A program made the position numbers and the translations under genes. Positions 1-4,819 of a stretch of DNA of 6,759 nt are shown here, in pieces. The notes under the pieces are model-generated. The model saw nothing but the letters and a program-made list of their open reading frames with translations, did not search any database and was not told the DNA's origin. Every line of letters begins with the position of its first letter. The first letter of the stretch is position 1. Source of the stretch: Nostoc sp. CHAB 5715 (GTDB lineage Bacteria; Cyanobacteriota; Cyanobacteriia; Cyanobacteriales; Nostocaceae); contig NZ_JAIVFR010000359.1 in NCBI RefSeq assembly GCF_020829685.1, positions 1-6,759 of the forward strand, written 5' to 3'.

Positions 1-1481
1 TGTTTACTTTATCAGAAACTTCTATCCTGGGGACGATCCTACTGGTAGCTTTAGGCATTTTGGGCTGGGGCTTTTATCGCGCCAGACCTTTTGGTAAACT
101 GGGAATCTTAGCCTGGTTACAGTCGGTGGTGTTGATGACTCCCTGGCTCCTGTTTTTTGGATTGTTTGCCGCAGGGATTTACATCAATATAGCGGGTATA
201 TTGTTCTTAGTGGTGACTTCTGCCGGATTGTACGTCTACTTGGGCAGAGAGTTACGCGCAGCTGGGCAAGATACCATCCTCAAGCAACGCGCTACAGAAA
301 GACTCGCTGCGGCTTCCTCACTTGAAGCAAATTCCCCACAACCAAAAGTAACAGAACTGAAACCGGAAATCCCACCGATACCAGAAGAAGACTTGAATGC
401 AGTTAAAGGTATTTTCGGTATCGATACGTTTTTTGCTACAGAAACGATCGCTTACCAAGATGGAGCCATTTTCAAAGGTAATTTGCGGGGAGAACCAGAA
501 GAGACTCACAACCGTCTAACTGCAAGTTTACGGCAACGCCTTGGCGATCAATATCGCCTGTTTTTAGTGGAAAATACAGACGGTAAACCAGTGGTAATCG
601 TCCTACCCAGCCGCAATGATCCCCGGCCGATGTTGTTATCGCAAAAGGCTTTTGCAGGTATTCTGTTGATAGCGACCATTGCCACAAGTTTAGAAGCTGC
701 GGGATTACTGCTGAATTTTGATTTCTTTGCCAATCCAGAGCGCTTTAAAGAAGCTTTGCCCATAGGCGCTGGGATATTTGCGATTTTAGTAGCTCACGAA
801 ATCGGTCATTGGTTACTTGCTCGGCGTCACCAAATCCGCCTTAGCTGGCCTTTCTTTCTACCGGCTGTGCAAATTGGTTCCTTTGGTGCAATTACCCGCT
901 TTGAGTCTCTGTTGCCCAACCGCAAGGTATTATTTGATATCGCCTTGGCAGGGCCAGCCGCAGGTGGTATTGTTTCTTTGTTAATGCTGGTGACGGGCTT
1001 GGTGCTTTCCCACCCAGGTAGTTTATTTCAATTACCCAATCAGTTTTTCCAAGGGTCGATTTTGGTGGGAAGTTTGGCGCGAGTTGTCCTTGGTTCGGCG
1101 TTACAGTTGTCGTTGGTAAATGTTCATCCTTTAGTGATAGTTGGTTGGTTGGGGTTAGTTATCACGGCTTTGAACTTAATGCCCGCAGGACAACTAGATG
1201 GTGGGCGCATTGTCCAGGCGATTTATGGACGCAAAACCGCAGGACGGGCAACGATCGCAACTTTAATTTTACTGGCACTAGTGTCTCTCGGTAATACTCT
1301 TGCCATGTACTGGGCGATCGTGATTTTCTTTTTGCAACGGGATCAAGAACGCCCCAGCTTGAATGAAGTCACTGAACCCGATGATGCTAGAGCAGCTTTA
1401 GGTCTTTTGGCTCTATTCTTGATGATTACCACGCTTCTACCCCTCACTCCCGGCTTGGCTGGGCGTTTGGGAATAGGATAG
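1..1481 (+). CDS. Site-2 protease family (M50) intramembrane metalloprotease, EGY-type; 5' end one base short
   Basis: Membrane-embedded zinc metalloprotease of the S2P family, closest in layout to plant chloroplast EGY proteins and their cyanobacterial homologues. The frame is open to the left edge. The window begins with TG followed by TTT ACT TTA (MFTL...), so the true start is probably an ATG whose A lies just outside, giving about 493 residues, usual for the family. Numbering from that ATG: N-terminal hydrophobic segments around 9-80, a charged linker, a GNLRG motif at 160-164 (the EGY-type GNLR signature), then several membrane helices. The zinc site HEIGH is at 266-270 (H266, E267 catalytic, H270), and the second motif, NLMPAGQLDGG, places the third ligand Asp at about 400. 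An internal TTG at 60 is a less likely start. Substrates are unknown; by family it would cut membrane-anchored proteins. The stop overlaps a possible GTG of the next gene. Confidence 0.95.
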   Translation, partial: FTLSETSILGTILLVALGILGWGFYRARPFGKLGILAWLQSVVLMTPWLLFFGLFAAGIYINIAGILFLVVTSAGLYVYLGRELRAAGQDTILKQRATERLAAASSLEANSPQPKVTELKPEIPPIPEEDLNAVKGIFGIDTFFATETIAYQDGAIFKGNLRGEPEETHNRLTASLRQRLGDQYRLFLVENTDGKPVVIVLPSRNDPRPMLLSQKAFAGILLIATIATSLEAAGLLLNFDFFANPERFKEALPIGAGIFAILVAHEIGHWLLARRHQIRLSWPFFLPAVQIGSFGAITRFESLLPNRKVLFDIALAGPAAGGIVSLLMLVTGLVLSHPGSLFQLPNQFFQGSILVGSLARVVLGSALQLSLVNVHPLVIVGWLGLVITALNLMPAGQLDGGRIVQAIYGRKTAGRATIATLILLALVSLGNTLAMYWAIVIFFLQRDQERPSLNEVTEPDDARAALGLLALFLMITTLLPLTPGLAGRLGIG

Positions 1482-1486
1482 TGCCT

Positions 1487-1711
1487 ATGGAGCCAACACC
1501 CGAACAAGCCATAAAGGAGGATATGGAACCAACACCACAGCAGCTAAGAACGGTGTATATAGCCTGCTACTGGCTAACAAAAATGTATTTACCCGTCTAT
1601 CTTGTAACGCTTGATTCTAGAAACGCGAGAATAGTAATCATCGCGGGTGAAGAGTCAGTAATTGTCATTAATAAGCAAGGAGAATTGAGCTATGACCAGC
1701 CCGAATTATGA
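1487..1711 (+). CDS. Small DUF6888-like hypothetical protein
   Basis: Small protein of 74 residues from ATG 1487. The core, with tyrosine/tryptophan-rich YWLTKMYLPVYLV followed by a strand-rich IVIIAGEE...VIVINKQGEL segment, resembles the short cyanobacterial family I remember as DUF6888; function unknown. No signal peptide or convincing membrane helix. Three starts are possible: GTG 1481 overlapping the protease stop, ATG 1487 and ATG 1523. I chose 1487 because AGGA at 1475-1478 lies 8 bases upstream, a good spacing, and MxPTPEQA looks like the family N-terminus. The MEPTP start is duplicated in tandem 12 residues later. The 3' end overlaps the following gene by 20 bases, so the two are translated from one message and probably act together. 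It may be co-transcribed with the protease, but that could be chance linkage. Confidence 0.75.
   Translation: MEPTPEQAIKEDMEPTPQQLRTVYIACYWLTKMYLPVYLVTLDSRNARIVIIAGEESVIVINKQGELSYDQPEL
1513..1520 (+). promoter_or_regulatory. Strong Shine-Dalgarno match badly placed for ATG 1523
   Basis: AAAGGAGG ends only two bases before the in-frame ATG at 1523, closer than normally works. It therefore does not strongly support 1523 as the start, and may simply be coding sequence for the KED residues of the longer protein. It is recorded because it is the best anti-SD match near the gene and makes the start uncertain. Confidence 0.3.
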
Positions 1712-1874
1712 AGCAATGACCACAAAGGAGTTGCGGACTTATGTTTTAGCACACCGAGATGACCAAAACGCCATCAACGCTCTAGCAAACCGAGTTGAAA
1801 CAAATGGAGTAAAGTTAGATTCTCCAGAACAACTGCCAGATGTAATACGTAGACAGCAAGAACAGCAAGAGTAA
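1692..1874 (+). CDS. Small DUF6887-like hypothetical protein (copy 1)
   Basis: A 60-residue soluble, charged protein. AAGGAG at 1677-1682, nine bases before the ATG, fixes the start, which lies inside the end of the preceding gene in another frame (20-base overlap). The N-terminus follows the pattern MTxPN(Y/F)xxMxxxxLRTY(V/I)LxHRxD, which I associate with the cyanobacterial family DUF6887; the C-terminal part is glutamine/glutamate-rich. In my recollection DUF6887 and DUF6888 genes are often neighbours, and that pairing is seen here. Function is unknown: tight overlap of two tiny genes is compatible with a toxin-antitoxin or other obligate two-protein module, but nothing in the sequence proves this. 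A paralogue lies at 2477-2668. A strong terminator follows directly. Confidence 0.8.
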   Translation: MTSPNYEAMTTKELRTYVLAHRDDQNAINALANRVETNGVKLDSPEQLPDVIRRQQEQQE

Positions 1875-1895
1875 AACTAAATTCAAATCTTTGAT

Positions 1896-1930
1896 AAAGT
1901 GTTGTGCTGCAAACACAACGCTTTTATTTT
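1896..1930 (+). terminator. Intrinsic terminator after the DUF6888/DUF6887 pair
   Basis: AAAGTGTTGTG (1896-1906) pairs with CACAACGCTTT (1914-1924), 11 base pairs with one G-T wobble, across a 7-base loop, and is followed by TATTTT. It lies 22 bases after the stop at 1874 and closes the first transcription unit. Confidence 0.8.
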
Positions 1931-1965
1931 GCCCTAACAGCGGTATCTACTGAGACTTCACACAA

Positions 1966-1982
1966 TTATTACTCAGTAATAA
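1966..1982. promoter_or_regulatory. Perfect 17-base palindrome, candidate operator
   Basis: TTATTACTCAGTAATAA is two perfect 8-base half-sites around a central C, 75 bases upstream of the ATG at 2058 and downstream of the terminator, where a promoter for the next gene should be. It has no T-tract of its own, so a protein-binding site is a fair reading. It does not match the Fur, LexA or NtcA consensus as I know them. No clear -35/-10 pair could be assigned nearby. Confidence 0.35.
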
Positions 1983-2057
1983 ATATTTGAACAATGTAGT
2001 GTTATTTAAACTTCGGGGGTGTGAATAATGAGCTAGATAACAAAGCAAGATTTATTT

Positions 2058-2480
2058 ATGTTTAAAACTATCTCTGTGGCTTTAACATTGTTGGTGACTC
2101 AAGTCTCAGTATTAGCTGCTACGCCGTATCCTATTTACCCAACGGAAGCTCAATATATTAAGTACGAAATTGAGCTAGAGCAATTTTTCTCACTGCAGGC
2201 TATCGCTCCTGATGCTGGCAAATATTTCAGAACTAGCGATCGCCAACGCAGGCACGACGGAAAAATGCTATGCAGTATGTTAACTGCTTATTCTACAAAG
2301 GAATATCTTACAAGTGAATTAGAAAGACATGGACTACTGTACGAAAATGACCCCCAACAATTAAGAAACGAAAATGCCTATAGCTTGGGTGTTGCGGCTG
2401 CTGCGATTGATACAATGTGTACAGAACACAGAGCAAGCTTGATGGACTTCGTTCAAAAGTATCAGCAAAACCAGAGATGA
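2058..2480 (+). CDS. Small secreted protein with two cysteines, DUF732-like layout
   Basis: 140-residue protein with a signal peptide: short basic start (MFK), hydrophobic stretch at 4-19 and a VLA-AT cleavage site near residue 20 or 21, so export to the periplasm or outside is likely. The mature part is helical and polar, with only two cysteines, C72 (GKMLCSML) and C121 (AAIDTMCTEH), about 50 residues apart; after export they could form a disulfide. A Cys in an 'xxxCxxL' helix and a second Cys in 'AAxxxxC' near the end recall DUF732, a family best known from mycobacterial secreted proteins, but I would call that a resemblance only. The ribosome binding site is weak (AAGCAAGA upstream); the start is chosen for the intact signal peptide. 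Its TGA overlaps the ATG of the next gene (ATGA), so the two are translationally coupled. Confidence 0.8.
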   Translation: MFKTISVALTLLVTQVSVLAATPYPIYPTEAQYIKYEIELEQFFSLQAIAPDAGKYFRTSDRQRRHDGKMLCSMLTAYSTKEYLTSELERHGLLYENDPQQLRNENAYSLGVAAAAIDTMCTEHRASLMDFVQKYQQNQR

Positions 2481-2668
2481 CAAAACCTAACTTTCAACAA
2501 ATGCCTTTAGAGCAGCTAAGAACTTATATTTTGGAACATCGCAACGACGATGAAGCATTTCATATTTACATCGACAGAAGACGCGCCCAATCTCCAAAAC
2601 AGGTGACGATGACAATTGAGGAAGCGGAGGCTGATTTACAGAGACGGTTTGGACAGCAAGCTAGTTAA
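2477..2668 (+). CDS. Small DUF6887-like hypothetical protein (copy 2)
   Basis: 63-residue charged soluble protein. The frame is open further upstream (an ATG exists at 2417), but the start at 2477 is preferred: it gives the family N-terminus MTKPNFQQM...LRTYILEHRND, and it overlaps the preceding stop as ATGA. It shares the MTxPN, LRTY and HR(D/N)D positions with copy 1 at 1692-1874 and then diverges; the C-terminal half ends in an acidic helix-like segment (IEEAEADLQRRFG). Unlike copy 1 it has no DUF6888 neighbour and is coupled instead to a secreted protein. Function unknown. A palindromic repeat element begins 15 bases after the stop. Confidence 0.8.
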   Translation: MTKPNFQQMPLEQLRTYILEHRNDDEAFHIYIDRRRAQSPKQVTMTIEEAEADLQRRFGQQAS

Positions 2669-2683
2669 AAACTATGACGATTC

Positions 2684-2799
2684 TTAAGTGATGTTGGTGA
2701 GTCAGCGCGGTCTTGGGGGTTTCCCCCATGAGCGACTGACGTTAGCGCAGCGTTAGCGAGCTTGCGAGCGTCACCCCGAAGGGGTGAACCTTCACTTAA
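2684..2799. repeat. GC-rich palindromic repeat element bounded by an 8-base inverted repeat
   Basis: About 116 bases bounded by TTAAGTGA (2684-2691) and TCACTTAA (2792-2799). Inside are a long stem GTCAGCGC (2701-2708) with GCGACTGAC (2732-2740, one bulged A) enclosing GGGGGTTTCCCCC (2715-2727), then direct GTTAGCG and GCGAGC repeats, then TCACCCCGAAGGGGTGA (2771-2787, 7 bp stem, 3-base loop). The style is that of multi-copy intergenic repeats in Nostoc-like genomes. It lies between two convergent genes (stops at 2668 and 2837) and may end transcription from both sides. No coding potential. Confidence 0.7.
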
Positions 2800-2836
2800 A
2801 TTAAGCGATATGTTCACCGACAGCTTATGAGAAAAA

Positions 2837-3166
2837 TTAACTGAACGGTTTCCAACCTGCTAGTAAATTCGGGTAAGCCGTTGGTGTGGGGAAAATTTTC
2901 TGAAAGGCAGTTTGACGCTCTTGAGGCTTTTCTTTGCTCATGTTCCAGAGGGTTTCATAGAAAAAGAAAGAGACTCCGGCAAAATTGCGATCGCGTACTT
3001 TTTGCACTTGTGTCTGAATCTGCTGCATCGGTATAGATCGGTTTTTTAACCCAGCCAAAATGCCCACACTCACTGGAATATGGCTCTTTGCCGCTTTCAC
3101 TTCTGGATACTCTAATTCGCTGATAAAGACATTTAAATCATCACGATATATCTGCAAAACAAAGCG
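2837..3166 (-). pseudogene. C-terminal remnant of a GHL10-type glycoside hydrolase-like gene
   Basis: About 109 codons that resemble only the last part of cyanobacterial family-10-like glycosylhydrolases (GHL10/DUF187 type, normally several hundred residues). From the TTG at 3157 the features are QIYRDDL at 2-7, IPVSVGILAGLKNR at 27-40, and GVSFFFYETLW at 61-71, which fits the end of the TIM-barrel. The homologous-looking frame continues three codons upstream (R-F-V) to a TAA at 3167-3169, and no barrel N-terminus is visible on either strand. No credible ribosome binding site precedes the TTG. The upstream neighbour is the divergent DUF2973 gene, only about 50 bases away, so the missing 5' part was deleted or moved. 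A HIP1 site lies inside (2987). It could be translated as a short peptide, but it cannot be an active hydrolase. Confidence 0.75.
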
Positions 3167-3217
3167 TTACAAAATCAAAATAAAGTTTTAAAAATTGTTG
3201 TCCTGGAGGAAAATCCA

Positions 3218-3547
3218 ATGTTACACCTGCTTTACATTCTTGCTTTTACAATCCTTGCATTTATAGCTGTTGGCAACTTAATTCGTAACCTGATCATGTT
3301 CAGTTTTGATCGGGAGCGAACTTACCCGACGAATTCCTCCCCAATGAAGAATCAAGGCAACTATGGTTATTATTCATCAAAAAAACAGTTTGTACCCCAT
3401 CCAGAGTTATTAGATAGCGCAGGCAACTTAATTAAAGAGCCACTTTTGGTAATGCGTTCGATTAACGTTGAAGATGCGCGTCAACATCTCGATGCACTTT
3501 ACGAAGCATCCCCAGGACATAAGAGAGATAATTCCGAAGAAGCATAA
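3218..3547 (+). CDS. DUF2973-family membrane-anchored protein
   Basis: 109-residue protein with an N-terminal membrane helix (residues 2-28, LHLLYILAF...AVGNLIRNLI) and a polar tail. The N-terminus MLHLLYILAF and the C-terminal HPELLDSAGNLIKEPLLVMRS...VEDARQHLDALY block match the cyanobacteria-specific DUF2973 family as I remember it; function unknown. The tail after the helix is probably cytoplasmic since positive residues (R23, R32, R34) follow the helix. GGAGGA at 3205-3210, seven bases before the ATG, is a strong ribosome binding site and fixes the start. In other cyanobacteria a DUF2605 gene often follows; here a repeat array does. The middle segment (about 35-55) is asparagine/tyrosine-rich and probably flexible. 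Confidence 0.88.
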   Translation: MLHLLYILAFTILAFIAVGNLIRNLIMFSFDRERTYPTNSSPMKNQGNYGYYSSKKQFVPHPELLDSAGNLIKEPLLVMRSINVEDARQHLDALYEASPGHKRDNSEEA

Positions 3548-3550
3548 CGT

Positions 3551-3646
3551 AGAGACGCGATTAATCGCGTCTGTACAGGAGAGACGCGTACAGGAGAGAC
3601 GCGATTAATCGCGTCTGTACAGGAGAGACGCGATTAATCGCGTGTG
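3551..3646. repeat. Tandem array of palindromic repeats, four units, one internally deleted
   Basis: A 29-base unit is built on the perfect 18-base palindrome GACGCGATTAATCGCGTC followed by TGTACAGG. Units: 3551-3579 (full), 3580-3594 (15 bases, missing the inner 14), 3595-3623 (full), 3624-3646 (palindrome with its last arm changed to GCGTGTG). It starts four bases after the DUF2973 stop. The palindrome can fold as a hairpin but has no T-tract. It is a typical Nostoc-type short tandem repeat rather than a CRISPR, since there are no spacers. Confidence 0.9.
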
Positions 3647-3664
3647 TTAATAGTTTGGGTGTAA

Positions 3665-3970
3665 ATTATTGTTGTTTTTACATCCTTAACCCTTTTATTA
3701 GCAGAAATTTATTCCCATATCAATCCAGTGAATGTAGATTTTTTGCATTTTGTTAAAAATACTCAATTGGTGGACGATTGAACTCATCGTTGCAAGGACT
3801 GCGATCGCAAGCGGATACAATTTTCATTCTTGAAGATGTGATTGACGATTTGAAACGAGTAGCACTGTTGTTAGGATTTTCTGGTTATCAGCCATTAGTC
3901 AGTGCTTAGATCGAAACAAAGACTCAGAGATGATCTTGAGCGACTTCAGGGTAATACTGTTTCTATTTAA
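3665..3970 (+). pseudogene. Probable frameshifted gene relic of unknown family
   Basis: The 3548-3966 stretch has no intact gene, but three adjoining reading-frame pieces look protein-like in the + direction. Piece 1 (frame of 3665, ends at TGA 3779-3781) contains LLLAEIYSHINPVNVDFLHF. Piece 2 (frame of 3757, TAG at 3907-3909) contains ADTIFILEDVIDDLKRVALL followed by LGFSGYQPLV. Piece 3, back in the first frame (3899 to TAA 3968-3970), reads SVLRSKQRLRDDLERLQGN. Joined, they would give about 100 helix-rich residues with two compensating frameshifts near 3779 and 3900. Piece 2 is the most convincing. No ribosome binding site is seen. I do not recognise the family. The end overlaps the convergent gene at 3967 by four bases. 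Alternative: piece 2 alone is a 43-codon gene from TTG 3778, or all is chance. Confidence 0.4.
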
Positions 3971-4212
3971 CGAATTTTCAATTCTTTTTTGGCATTTTTC
4001 AACTGTCTCCAGAGGATGTGAATTTGTTTGTAAGCCTCTTCTGGGGAAAGTTTACCACTAGTTTGGAGGCTACAAATGTAGTTTACCCGTTGAGAAAAAT
4101 CTTGAAGATTAGCGTTAAATACTAGATACTCTGGTTTAAATTGCCCATAATATGGACTACGAGGATATAGAAAATCACATAGTTCGGATAGCAAATCAGA
4201 TTGTCTGTTCAT
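3967..4212 (-). CDS. Small conserved cyanobacterial protein, DUF7219-like
   Basis: 81-residue soluble protein. Residues 13-37 (DFLYPRSPYYGQFKP, then VFNANLQ) followed by a helical part containing SGKLSPEEAYKQI (52-64) and a basic tail match a short conserved cyanobacterial family that I believe is DUF7219; function unknown. It is the second gene of a likely minus-strand pair, 46 bases after the stop of the cysteine-rich gene. No good ribosome binding site precedes the ATG (the upstream strand reads CTCTAAATACTT), so translation may be weak or depend on the upstream gene. The upstream frame offers no better start. The last codons converge with the end of the relic at 3970. Confidence 0.82.
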   Translation of the reverse strand: MNRQSDLLSELCDFLYPRSPYYGQFKPEYLVFNANLQDFSQRVNYICSLQTSGKLSPEEAYKQIHILWRQLKNAKKELKIR

Positions 4213-4258
4213 AAGTATTTAGAGTATTACAGATTAGAAATTATCTAATTGGAAAATT

Positions 4259-4534
4259 TTAACAAAGCTTTCGCCGACCCTTTTGACAAGCATTACAGAA
4301 GGAAGTTTGAGGTTCAAAGTCAAGACAGCCGAACGCTTCCTCAGAACAAGCTTTAATTGGATGTACAGTACACTTAAGGCGATAGTCGTTAGTGAAATAT
4401 TCACAAGCATGACAAGGAATTTGATGTAGCTTTTTTAAATGATTTATCCCTTGTTTAAAGGTAAACCAGATACTCAAAATAAAGAAAATCAAAGTGGCCC
4501 AAGCAAATGAAGCGCAAAAAATTGTAGCCAGCAT
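4259..4534 (-). CDS. Small cysteine-rich single-helix membrane protein
   Basis: 91-residue protein with an N-terminal membrane helix (about 4-26, IFCASFAWATLIFFILSIWF), a short basic linker, then a cysteine cluster: C41 and C44 (CHAC), C55, C63, C70, and a terminal CNAC (C80, C83) plus C91. The block IPCHACEYFT-DYRLKCTVHP-KACSEEAFGCLDFEP is a pattern I recognise from conserved cyanobacterial hypothetical proteins. The cysteine spacing with H42 and H58 nearby could hold zinc or an iron-sulfur cluster; this is inference. Basic residues after the helix (K27, H32, K34, K35) suggest the cysteine domain faces the cytoplasm. AGGAGGA at 4541-4547, seven bases before the ATG, fixes the start. A terminator-like hairpin lies immediately upstream of that site. 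It is followed by the DUF7219-like gene and is downstream of the antenna operon on the same strand. Confidence 0.83.
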   Translation of the reverse strand: MLATIFCASFAWATLIFFILSIWFTFKQGINHLKKLHQIPCHACEYFTNDYRLKCTVHPIKACSEEAFGCLDFEPQTSFCNACQKGRRKLC

Positions 4535-4555
4535 AAGTCATCCTCCTAAAGATTA

Positions 4556-4595
4556 GAAAAAAATGCCCGCAGTCAACTGCTTTTAACGCAGGCAT
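4556..4595 (-). terminator. Hairpin with T-run next to a ribosome binding site: terminator or attenuator
   Basis: On the minus strand ATGCCTGC (4595-4588) pairs with GCGGGCAT (4570-4563), one mismatch, and is followed directly by six T (4562-4557), nine bases before the AGGAGGA of the cysteine-rich gene. It can stop transcripts coming from the antenna operon. A small internal hairpin, GCAG(TTGA)CTGC (4580-4569), shares two stem bases with it and could compete. Confidence 0.6.
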
Positions 4596-4648
4596 GAAAT
4601 ATTATTTAGCTGGTGTTGAGTGAAACTAAATTAACTGAGTCAGTAGGT

Positions 4649-4751
4649 AGACTTAAACAATTCGCAATACTTCGGCTACGCTACCTCGGCTTTGCTCGGC
4701 ACGTGTAGCCGTTTAAACAAGGAGTGAGGCGAGAGCGAGCAATCTAAGTCT
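4649..4751. repeat. Intergenic inverted-repeat element
   Basis: AGACTTA (4649-4655) and TAAGTCT (4745-4751) bound about 103 bases. Inside, CGGCTAC (4673-4679) pairs with GTAGCCG (4705-4711), CTCGG is repeated, the palindrome GTTTAAAC lies at 4711-4718, and a purine-rich GAGGCGAGAGCGAGC run follows. No reading frame of note. It has the style of cyanobacterial multi-copy extragenic palindromes and resembles the 2684-2799 element in organisation, not in sequence. Confidence 0.55.
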
Positions 4752-4765
4752 TGCTCTAATTTATT

Positions 4766-4793
4766 GTAAAGACGTAGAATGCTACGTCTTTAC
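4766..4793. repeat. Perfect 12-bp inverted repeat 27 bases after the fusion-gene stop
   Basis: GTAAAGACGTAG (4766-4777) and CTACGTCTTTAC (4782-4793) are exact complements around a 4-base loop. Its place just downstream of the CP43-PsaL stop makes a role in ending or protecting the 3' end of that mRNA likely, but on the minus strand it is followed by AATAAATT, not a proper T-tract, so it is not a standard terminator. The motif resembles dispersed Nostoc repeats. Confidence 0.65.
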
Positions 4794-4819
4794 ATCATGG
4801 GTACTAAATCACTAGATGA

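Noticed and set aside
318..763. Minus-strand open frames opposite the site-2 protease (318-509, 472-687, 548-763)
   Set aside because: They are shadows of a clearly coding frame, overlap each other, and show no recognisable family features.
2417..2476. Longer start for the second DUF6887-like gene at ATG 2417
   Set aside because: It adds 20 residues not present in the paralogue and would overlap the secreted protein by 64 bases; the ATGA-coupled ATG 2477 gives the family N-terminus.
3551..3646. CRISPR array
   Set aside because: The repeats are directly adjacent with no variable spacers, strongly palindromic, and there are no cas genes.
3657..3685. Hairpin GGGTGTAAA/TTTACATCC as a terminator
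   Set aside because: Nine pairs with one G-T wobble and an 11-base loop, but the following sequence is TTAACCC, not a T-run, and it lies inside the candidate gene relic.
4556..4600. Riboswitch in the leader of the cysteine-rich gene
   Set aside because: Only a simple hairpin and a small competing one are visible; there is no conserved aptamer core that I can recognise.
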